Shown here: one piece after another, positions 49,354 to 61,300 of the stretch
Position numbering within the stretch: position 1 is the stretch's first letter
How the letters are laid out: every line of letters begins with the position of its first letter
Assembly (NCBI GenBank): GCA_949126835.1
Contig: OX421497.1
Location: forward strand, 22,199,612-22,263,611
Direction of reading: 5' to 3'
Source of the DNA: Anisus vortex
Lineage: Eukaryota > Mollusca > Gastropoda > Planorbidae
DNA: 64,000 nt
Translations under genes and position numbers: made by a program
The notes under the pieces: model-generated
What the model was told of the DNA's origin: nothing
What the model saw: the letters and a program-made list of their open reading frames with translations, nothing else
The model's database searches: none

Positions 49354-52300
49354 GTTGGTTCTTACGTTTTCAAATTTGATAATTAAGATTAAGAATGGCT
49401 GCCGCTATTCGGACCCGGGTCCCTTTAGCATGAAATGGCTATTCGGACCCGGCTTCAGTCAGAATTCCTTAAAACTCATAGAAAACATAAAAAAAGAGGG
49501 AAACAAACACAAAAAATGTTTGTTTTACCATATATATTATAAGAAGTAGTACAGAAAACACCAAATCTATTCCTATCCTTTATAACCTAACCGATACTAA
49601 CTATTACCAAAAATACTACAAATCCATCCCTAACCTATATAAACTAACCGATACTAATATTTATCACTAAGTCTACCGGGTCCGAATAGCCACTTCGATT
49701 AAGAATAGGCCTGAATAGGCCTAAGCCGAAGCCCTAAGCATTTTCGTAAGTTAAAAGAAGTTAAAAGGTTAAAAGTTAAAAGACTCCGAATGGAATTCCC
49801 TGACCCTATAAATGTGAAAGTATGGTAATAAAATTTTGTATTTGGTATAAATGCAAATAAAAAGGATGATAATCACAAAACACGTTTTTTTTTTCATTAA
49901 ATATAAAACTCTTTAATGATTTTCTCTATAGATTTCCTTTGGTTTTGGCCACTTTTGGCCTTATAAATTGTCTTGCTAGTGTACTAGTGAGTTAAAATAA
50001 TTGTCTGATAAAAAATAATAAAACAAGTTTAATAGACATAGAGTAATAGAGCAGGTTGTCTTTTAGACTGTTGGCACATTGAATGATTAAGAAATCCTGT
50101 TGTTGTTGTTGTTCGTCCGTCGTGATCGACGATGACCATTTTTGTCGTCCTATGAAGTATGGGGTGTGGCTGTGCGGTGGGTTTTCATGTGGCTAAAGAG
50201 GCCTATCCTTGCGCGGAAGGTGCGACTGCAAACCGTACAGGGGAAGGTCAGAGCGTCGACAATGGGCTCTAGGGCACGATCTTTCCTGGCTTGTCTCTTG
50301 GACTCAGCTGCTCTCTGTTTTTGCTCTTCGCAAAGAGCTGCTCCTTCATGGACCGCTGAGTGCCATGAGGCACGGTCTTTGGCTGTCACCTCCCAGGAGT
50401 CCTCTTTAATGGAGAACGCTTTGAGTGATGCCTTGAGGTTTGGAACAGAAGGGGCATTAGCACCCAAACCGAAATAAAAGTCTACAGAGCAGTTGTGCTC
50501 CCTACTTTACTATATGCATGTGAGACTTGGACTGTTTATCAACGACATGCTAAGCTCCTAAATCACTTCCACACAAAAAGCCTGAGAAAAATCCTAAATA
50601 TCAAATGGCAGGACAAAATTCCAGACTTTGAGGTACTCGCCAGGGCAGGACTCCCAAGCATCCACACAAGTCTGATGCAGTCTCAACTTCGCTGGGCTGG
50701 GCATGTTATACGCATGCCTGACTGCCGTCTTCCAAAGAGGCTCTTCTATGGCGAGCTTAAAAACGGTCAGCGAGCTCGCGGAGGTCCAAAAAAGCGATAA
50801 AAGAAATCCTAGTTTGGCACACAATTAGCAAAAGGTTGCCGACCACTAGACTAGAGGGCCTGCCTGGAACATCCCAATTTTTCAGGGGTAGTAACAAAAG
50901 GTTGAGGTGGAGATAATTTTCTCCTAGTTCAATAGCCTCTTGGCATGTTTATTTTCTTTGAAACATCGTGTCCAAAATGGGTAAGAATTTTTAAAATATA
51001 TGAAAAAGATAACACATTGGATATTTCAAGATAAGTAGGTACATAATTTATTCAAACAGTTCTGTTTTTAATTTTGTATCAAAATGAACATAATGTCTAT
51101 CAAAGCAGTATCAGATCAAAGGCCATTTTTTAAATCAGGTCTGCCATTGTTGGTATGTTACTCCGTTTGAAAACTATCTCATTTTGGGTGGGAGTAACCT
51201 TTGCCCAGTATCTTCCTTAGGTGCCCTTGATGAAATTGTACAGATGCATTAAATCTATGTGTGATCATCTAAATTACCCTCCATGTTTCAATGGCTTTTG
51301 GAACAATTGGTATTACACAGCTTTAATCCTGTCATAGTTTTGTGACAATATGTAATGAGGCAATTAAAAAATGCAATTGTTCCATAGCGGTAATAGTAAC
51401 AGCATGCCAGATGGTTGTTACAAATTTTTCTTATGAGTCTTGATATTAATTTTTTGTGTATTAAAAAAGAACAGATCTATTACATTTAAAAGTTATAATG
51501 TAGGCCTATAAGAAAAAATAGCATTTTTTATTTGATAGTGACAATTTTTAAGTTTTATAAAAGGATGCCGTTAGACTTTTGTTTACAAAAATGTGTTTCA
51601 CTATATACTTCTCTTCCTTAGAGAAAAGATGAAAGAATAACAATGCTTCAAACAGAGAATGCAATGCTGCATTTAAAACTTGCACAGCTACGAGGGGAAG
51701 TAACCATTGCTAGGAAAGAAACATCAGAGTTCTATACAGATCTTGAGATTAGTGACAGGTTTAAAACTCATGTTATTGATAAAACAAATAAGCTTAGAAA
51801 AGATGCACAGGTATTGAAAAACTTTGTTTGCTTCATTTTAATTTAAAATAGTTCATTTGTAGTATATGGTTTATTGTTTTGAATTAATGATATTTTTTTC
51901 TCTTGAATTAGATGGCCTTTATTTTTATCTTATGTTTTTCCAACATTATGAGCTAGTAGCCCATAATTAGCTCATTTTGATATTTTTACTCATAACATAA
52001 GAGTCTCAGGCAGGAGCTGACCAAGTTAAAATCATTTGTGCAAGAAATGCCAAAACAGTTTGCACAGTATTTTAATCATGCCTGTACAGTCTTTCAACAT
52101 CAAACTGCTGCCTTTGAATCTAGGTCAAGTGACATTACAGGTATTTAGAAAAAATATTTCTTTTGTCAGCAAGATTATAATTTTTTTTTCATATATAATG
52201 GATTTAGCCTCATTATGTACATTTAAGTCATGTATAATGTTTTAATTATTTAAAATAATTTGTCCAAATCTCGAGGGATATCCGGAATTTCTTCCCCCCA

Positions 52301-55300
52301 AAACTAAGATATACATTTGTCCGGATAAAAAAAATTACTTAGTCATTCTTTGATTTATACAGAAAATAAACCTAAGCTAACTAAATTTACTTTCAACTTT
52401 CTTTCATCGCAGCATTATCAGCTGAGTTGTCACAGTTAAAGAGAAGCCTCACAGAAATCACAGAACGACATTCTCTCGAGAAAAAGAGACGCCAAGAGCT
52501 TCATAACACATTGATGGTAAGACTTGGCCACTTTACATGCGAGCAAAGTTATGGTTCATTTTCAATTTTTGAACTCCTACTAAAGATTTAAACGAATAAA
52601 AATGTCATTGTATTACATTCAACAGGAACTCAGGGGTAATATTAGGGTGCATGGAAGATTACGTCCACTTATGGAGTTTGATGCAGAGAACGAAGATATA
52701 ACTTCACTAGGAAAGTAAGTTTTCATTTTATCTTTGGAGGGTATTGGAGATTTTAATGAAATTTTTTTAAAGAAAACATCTTTAATCTTACGCTCTGAAG
52801 CTGGTCTAGCAGAAGTGCATTCGGAATGCCAAAGGTTTGAATCTTGGTGCCGGCCAGAGTTTTCTTGGTTTTAGAGAATATCCCAGAGTCTACCCAGCTG
52901 CCTAACATTAGTTGGGGAAAAGTAGATGTGGCTGGGCATTGTGTTGCTCACACAATCCCCTAGTATGTCCTGGCATTGGAAACTTGTGAACTCTTCTTCA
53001 CAGGCCCTATAAATCTAATTGGTCAGATGTGTATACTTGGCTTAAAGATACAATTGAGCAAAACATGAAACATAGCTTTCTGTGGTAAAATGACATAGAT
53101 TCGTTGATTGGTAAATACATTTTAGCTTGTGATTTACTTCAATCCTTTCTGTGATAAAAAGTCCACCTTTATATTCTACTCTATCCCTATTTTGATCATT
53201 GATCTTTTTCTATTGGTTATTTTAAAGACCAGGTTCAAGGTCAGAAGTAGTTGTGCACTATGTTGATGATGTAAGTATGCCTGCTAGCATTTCAGTTAAT
53301 TTCCCTTGTTCAAACTCCTCTTAGGATTAACACATTGGAAATAATTTCTTGTCAATGATAAATGAAACAAATTAATTGTTTCTGTTTTATAGACTAATAT
53401 AAACTATATTGCAATACAGACTTTTAACCTCACTTCACTTGAGTGATACGAACCGAGACTAATCTCCTAGGGTTCGGAGGACAAACACACTTGAACTACG
53501 TAGTACAGCTAAATCACCATATAGGTTCGGTGCAAACAGTTGACCGTTCCCATCCACTCTTTCCTCCTGCAAGGCAGGGCAGTCTAAAAGCTAATGCTTG
53601 CCCGTCTCTTCTGCTTCAAAGCAATGTCTACCCCGCGAATCAAAATGGTGCCAATGGGGCAGTCACCTGTACTGAACTGGGCTATCGTAGCCTGTTCTCT
53701 CCTGCGGAGTTTCCACCACGGATATAGTAGCTTTTTTTTCAAGTTATAAATAAACAAGGACTTTATACAGATTTATAATTTTTAATTTTATCTACAGGAA
53801 AATATATGTGTCCGTACAAATAAGCACAATAAAGTTTTTGAATATGAAAGGTAAATTTGACATAATGCACACCATTTTATAAAATATAAATTTGACTTAT
53901 TTAGATTTATTCCAACTTAATTATATTTCTTTTGTCTATTTGCAAAAGGAGTTATATCACCAGAAACTGATTTTACAAAAATTAACTTTTTATGTTGCAA
54001 TTTAGCATCTTTTGATAAGTGTGTCATATTTTCTATCAAATATATTAGAATGTAGAGTACTTTTTGAAGTTTGAGCTAAAGATCAGCATAAAGATAAAAA
54101 CATATTGTTTAAGACAGTGGGGATATCTCCTTTTTTTTCTAAAATAAAAGTGACTTCATATATTTTTCCTCACTATATTAACTACTTTAATTTAAAGTAA
54201 AACAAAAGAATTGAATTTCCTTACACTAACTTTTGTTTTCTTGCTCCTTTTTATTTAAAGTTTACTGAATTATTATGGTCAATAAAAAAATAATATTTAA
54301 TAAGCTACCATATGACTTATTGACCCACTAAAGATATACCGTAAATGAAAGTGACATTAAATAAGGTTGTAAGCCTAGGCCTTCTGACCCGTGGATACTA
54401 AAGTGTAAGCTAAGTTACTATCTAAGTATCTAAATCAGGAGGTAAGATTACATTAGCTGATGTATTGGGCTTAAAAGCTATCTTGTTTTATTTTTTTACT
54501 TAAATATTTATATTCTTCAGAGTGTATAATTCCACTGAGAAGCAGGAATCTATATTTGATGAGGTTCAGCCGATGCTTACTTCATTACTTGATGGGTAAG
54601 TCTGCTATATTTGATGAGGTTCAGCCAATGCTTACTTCATTACTTGATGGGTAAGTCTGCTATATTTGATGAAGTTCAGCCGATGCTTAGTTCATTACTT
54701 GATGGGTAAGTCTGCTATTATTTGATAATGTTCAGCCGATGCTTACTTCATTACTTGATGGGTAAGTCTGCTATATTTGATGAGGTTCAGCCAATGCTTA
54801 CTTCATTACTTGATGGGTAAGTCTGCTATATTTGATGAAGTTCAGCCGATGCTTACTTCATTACTTGATGGGTAAGTCTGCTATATTTGATGAGGTTCAG
54901 CCGATGCTTGCTTCATTACTTGATGGGTAAGTCTGCTATATTTGATGAAGTTCAGCCGATGCTTACTTCATTACTTGATGGGTAAGTCTGCCCGCACTTG
55001 TGTTGGTAGGGATTATTACTATTAAGAATAAACTAGATAACTTCATATGGAAATTAGTTTTGAAAACACTGTAATTAAATAGACAATTTTCTAGCAGTAG
55101 ACTAAAAAAGAGGCAAAGCGAAAAATGCTCACCAAAAATGGAGAAAGAACTTCAGAAGCTAGACAGGATTACAAAAGACTCAACATTAGAGTAAAGCGAA
55201 GTGCAAGACAAGACAAAAGAGATTATATAGACAACATGGCACTAGAGGCACAAGTAGCAGCTGATAAAGGCGACAACCAAACAGTCTACAAAATTATTAA

Positions 55301-58300
55301 GTCCCTTATGGGAGGTCTAAGGAGCAAATCGACGACTGTTAAAGATAAAAATGGAAATAATCTGACGACAGAGAAAGACCAGCTCCAGAGGTGGGCAGAA
55401 CATTTTGAAGATATCCTGAATAGACCGGACCCAGAAACAGAGGCTGTCATCACAGACACGGGTTTTGAGATTGAAGTGTCTAAAGGGCCCATTATGGAAC
55501 AAGAAATAATAGAAGCCATTAAACAGACAAAAGGAAATAAGGCGCCAGGAGAGGATAGAGTTACGGCAGACATGCTCAAGTCCAGCCCAACCCTGTGTGC
55601 AAGAACACTTATAGGACTCTTTAATAAAATATGGGACAAAGAACATGTACCTACCTCATGGAAACGAGGGATTATTGTCAAAGTTCCCAAGAAAGGCGAC
55701 CTAACCCTCTGTGAGAATTGGAGAGGCATAAACCTATTGTCTGTTACAGGAAAAATCTTTTGTAGAATCTTACTGATGAGAATGAGAACAGGAATAGAGA
55801 GAGTCCTACGTGAAGAACAAGCTGGTTTCAGAGCTGGAAGATCATGCAATGATCAAATTTTTGTCCTGCGTACCATAGTGGAACAGTCATTGGAATGGAA
55901 CTCCTCTTTGTACATCAACTACATAGATTTTGAAAAGGCTTTCGATAGCATCCACCACCCAACACTTTGGACAATTCTGGAATCATATGGATTCCCAGGC
56001 AAAGTCATTAACATCTATACTGGAAACCAGTGCTGTGTACGCCATGAAAACCAACAGAGTGAATGGTTCCAGGTGAAAACAGGTGTCCGACAAGGATGTG
56101 TGATATCACCTGTTATCTTCTTAATAGTAATGGACTGGGTCATGAGGAGAGCTACTGCAGATAAACCTCGAGGCCTAGTATGGGGACTAACTTCCTATCT
56201 AGAAGACTGCGATTTTGCAGATGACATTGCTCTGCTCTCTCATTCTCAACCAGATATCCAGGAGAAGACAACAAGAGTAGAACAAATAGCCAAAAGTGTT
56301 GGCTTAAAGATCAACTCAGGGAAAACAAAAATCATGAAAGTTAAGACAAAGAGCTCTAAGAAGACAAGTGCCAATGGTGTGGAGGTGGAAGAGATTGAAA
56401 ACTTCAAATACCTTGGCAGCTACATCTCTGCTAATGGAAGCATAGACATGGAAATCTCCACCAGACTAGCTATGGCAGCTCAGGCCTTCAACAAACTGGG
56501 GAAAATATGGAAGTCATCCTCTCTGCAACTAAGAACAAAACTGAAACTATACAAGTCAAATGTACGCTCAGTCCTTCTCTATGCTGCAGAGACCTGGAAG
56601 ACCAATACCAAAATTGAAGGCCGCCTTAGAGGGTTTGAAGGTAGATGTCTCCGACGTATACTAAGGATCAGCTGGCAGGACCACATCTCCAACATCGAAG
56701 TCCACCCAAGAACTGGAATAAGCTTCATTATCGATGAAATAATGAAAAGAAGATGGAGATGGCTGGGTCACATCCTCCGCATGGACAAAATGAGGCTCCC
56801 AAGCAGCGCATTGAAATGGACACCACCAGGAAAACGATGAAGGGGAAGGCCAATGGGAACGTGGAGGAGGACAATGGACGAGGAAGCAAAGGCCACAAAT
56901 AAAACATGGCACGAAATCCGATGGCTCGCCCAGGATAGGGAGGCCTGGCGGAACTTTGTTGCTGCCTTATGCTCCACGGGGAGCGATAAAGACTAAGAGA
57001 GACTAAATAACCAGAAAACAAAAGTTAAGGAATAAGTAAGAAAATACTTGAAAGGCAGTCGTCCACCATGTACTCTAATAAGTAAAATATCCCCCTCAGA
57101 CAAGCAGTCGTCCACCATGTACTCTAATAAGTAAAATATCCCCCTCAGACAAGCAGTCGTCCACCATGTACTCTAATAATTAAAATATCCCCCTCAGACA
57201 AGCAGTCGTCCACCATGTACTCTAATAAGTAAAAAATCCCCCTCAGACAAGCAGTCGTCCACCATGTACTCTAATAAGTAAAATATCTCCCTCTGACAAG
57301 TAGTCGTCCACCATGTACTCTAATAAGTAAAATATCCCCCTCAGACAAGCAGTCGTCCACCATGTACTCTAATAAGTAAAATATCCTCCTCAGACAAATT
57401 TATTTATATGGCCTTTGAAGCAGCGCTCACAAGTTTCCATGGCCACAGAATGCCCAGCAAACTTTAGTTACCACCAACTAATGTAAGAAACCCATAAAAA
57501 ACTGGGTACACTCAGGGACTGCTATCAGACCAGGGAACAAATCCTAGCCCTCACCATTCTAATACCTCATGTATAACAGCTTAGCCTGCTCCATAATTGA
57601 ACATTAATTTTCAGAGGCTAACTACTAAAACACCTCTGCCGAATATTTAGATTTTAATGCTAATTTTATCACTGTTTGTAATGCATCATTGCTTTTATTT
57701 AAATGATCGGCATGTTGTAGTTTTTGTGTGTCTCCCCATCAGTTACAATGTCAGCATTATGGCTTATGGACAGACAGGAAGTGGCAAGACTCATACAATG
57801 CTTGGCAGTCATAGGAACGACGACTACAACCCAAGCCATGACCCACACCCTGATGAAGGAGTTATACCCAGGGCAACACGAGAGCTCTTTCGGTGAATTT
57901 AAACTTTCATAATAATTTCAGATAATCATATCGTCAGCTTAAACTTATCGAGTCAGATACACAAGTTTTTTGTTATTATTTCTAATTTATTGGTCCATTT
58001 TAAATTTTATATTACCTGCATTGTATATTGTATATTTCATGAAAGTTTATACATCTCTAATTGTATGGTAATTATTAATCTTAATACATTAAAGGCTAAT
58101 TGTATGCTTTTTAGTCATTCATTCATTATGTTTATAAAATATTTTCATTGTATATGCTTCTTATTAAAATTAAAAGTTGTTTTTTTTTAAAGGTTGATTG
58201 AAGAAAAGCCAGTGGGAAGCCACTCCTTGGAAGTTTCTGTTGTAGAAGTTTACAATAATGACATTAAGGACTTGTTGAGTCGTGACCCTAATGCCAAGCA

Positions 58301-61300
58301 TGATGTGGTAACCGGGGGTGATGGTCAGCTGAGTATCCCAACAGTTACTTCCAAGTAAATAATTATCTTGCAAATTTCATATTGTTTCCCAAAGTAATAG
58401 AATAATTAGTTTCTTTAAATAAAACTTTTTGTCAGTTAATCTTCCGTTTGGAAGTTATTTACAAAAAAAACATATTTATGTACAGTCGAATCCACTTATC
58501 TCGACCTCGGTTATCTCGCCAACTCTATTAAGTCGAAGTTTTTTAGTAGAACCGCCAAATTCTCTCTTTGTCTTAGCATTTTCTCATCGGTTATGTCGAT
58601 TCTTTTATGTCGCCGAACCCTAATATCTCGAGCACAAAAGAGCACATAAGAGGGCCAAATTTGCCACTTAACGTTGGTTATCCCGATCCCCATGACCAAT
58701 CGCCAGCTTTTGAAAATGTTAGTTATCGACTTAAACTCCGCAAGTCTCTCTCCTCTCTCTTCGCTTTGTCAGCCAGCGTTGTGGTTGGAACCAAAGTAGA
58801 CCTATGCGTTACAAAACGATTTCTCGAGTTCTCTGTGTTAGGCCTATTTGTAAATAAACAGCAGTTGATGATTTTAAAAAACTTAATTGTAGACTAGACA
58901 TTAGATAATAAAAATACTAGACTTGACACTTGACACTGTTCGTAAAAAAATTGCAAGCAACGGTCGTACCTAACAAAAAAAGGAAATTTCAATAAACTCA
59001 ATATTGCAAAGTAGCTAGGCCTAGACTTAGGCTAGACTATGCCTATTATCTTGTCGGGCTTCGATGCTGGCCGATAAATTGTTGAATGTAGGCCTATAAT
59101 TATTATATCTAGTTAGGAAAACTTCCAAAAACACGTGCATGTACATTCTCATTTATTAAGGCTGGTTATCTCGATAACTCAAATAAAACTTTGTACCGAG
59201 AATCGTCTATGGTTTTCATTTTATATTAGTAAATATCTGCTGTTAGTCGGCAACATGTTAAAATTTTGCCGCCATATTGGTTTTTGTTTATCTCGATCAT
59301 CGGTTATCTCGACGCTTTTTGGCTGCAAAATTGGCCGGAGACATAACCGGATTCGACTGTATTGGTTTGATAGTAAAGGGATGGTATTCTAATGCAAAGC
59401 AAATTAAAATTTTTGTGTATTGGTTTGATAGTAAAGGGATGGTATTCTAATGCAAAGCAAATTAAAATTTTTGTGTATTGGTTTGATAGTAAAGGGATGG
59501 TATTCTAATGCAAAGCAAATTAAAATTTTTGTGTATTGGTTTGATAGTAAAGGGATGGTATTCTAATGCAAAGCAAATTAAAATTTTTGTGTATTGGTTT
59601 GATAGTAAAGGGATGGTATTCTAATGCAAAGCAAATTAAAATTTTTGTTTTACTTGGAGCTCTGTGGCCAAGTGGACCTGAGTTAGAATCCTGGTGAAGG
59701 CTAGGATTTGTTCTCGGGTCCTGAGGGTGTCCCTGAGTCTACCCAGCTCTGATGGGTACCTGACATTAGTTGGGGCAAAGTAAAGGCAGCTGGTCATTTG
59801 TGCTAGTAGTAGGGGCACTGGTATGCAGTGGCCACCAGTGGCGTAGCTAGGGAGGGGCAGGGGGGGGGACATATGTCCCCGGGCGCCACGTTCTGGGGCG
59901 CAAAAATGAGTATTAAAACTAATTATTAAATTTTATTTTGATGTAAACTAATGTATCCCAAATACGTTTGCAAGATTGAATTTTGGAGCTCCACAAATAT
60001 CTTCATTACAAATAAGTTGACAAGCATGATTTTGGCGCCCCCATTGAGCGTTAAGGGGCGCCCTTCTACTCATACAACAAATGACACATCCACAATGTAG
60101 GATTGCTGATGGCGTTTTTTTTAACAAAGATCAGTTCGGGTTCAAATATTATTATTCTTATACTGAAAGTGGCATCTGGTTTTAACAATTATACAGGTTG
60201 GATAATTTCGACTCGAATATACTTAGCATGAGTAGGCTACACTCAGCTAAACAGGATCCAGTTGTTATCACATTTTTTGGAACAGTTGAAAGTATATATT
60301 TTGTTGTTTTTTCTCATTCAACAACTCGTTGGGAAGAATTAAAAAGAGTTGTGCCATTCACAGTGAATGTGAAGAGGGAGTCTGAAACACGCTGGAGTGC
60401 ACGATCAGAAGCTGTTAAAGCTATTTATGAATTACTAGATGAACTAGTAGGGCTGTTGGAAAAATTATCAGAAGATGCAACTATGACGCTTGACACCAGA
60501 AGTGATGCAGAAACTTTGCTGGCAGGTATATTAAACTTTAACTTCCTAGTTTTGTTACATTTCTGGAACATCATACTTGGGAAAATTGATCGTGTCCAGA
60601 AACAATTGCAGGATCCCACTATGAATTTCAAGGAAGCAGCAAGCATCTGATCTTGAATCGCTGGAGCAAGAACTTGTCAACATTTGTGATAATTTGAGCC
60701 AGGTTGCGGTAGACAATGGAAAAACAAGATGCACAACTTGGGGAATCGAGGTTGACAGAAGGATTAGACGACAAAGGAGGATGCCTGGAGAATTAGCAAG
60801 AGTTGCAGGACTTTCTGCAGAAGAAGAAATTGCACGTGTTATGAACAGTGTAATTGATAGACTCAGGAGATATCAATACGGTTTTTACGTCTAAAAAAGC
60901 TAATTACTAAATTTGGATTTTTACTAGACATCAAAACTCCTGAGACAAATGTTAGTACACTTTGTCAAAATTGCAAAATTTCTACGACACTGACGTCAAT
61001 AGTCACGAATTGTGCACAGCAATCGGAGACTGCTAAATGCTGCACAGTGCCCAGACTGAAGTTCTACCGGAAACTCCTTTGGATCTTCTTGGTTTTGTTG
61101 TTTCAAATGGAGATGACGTATTTCCGAATCTGCGCATTTCACTGCAAATACCTCTAACGATTGCTGTTTCAATTGCAAACTGTGAGCGGTCCTTCAGCAA
61201 ACTGAAGCTTATTTTGTGTTATTTAATTCAATGGGACAAGATCGTTTGAGTCAGGGGGTCGGTAACTTAGGGAGGGGTGCCAAACTTGGCACGCAGAGCG

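Noticed and set aside
54605..54990. Alternative KIF25 exon 8 forms using later donors
   Set aside because: Passing the first donor gives GGG TAA at once, so all later donors produce a premature stop; they are not reasonable coding alternatives.
55286..55849. A 187-codon minus-strand frame
   Set aside because: It is the shadow of the RTE reverse transcriptase on the opposite strand.
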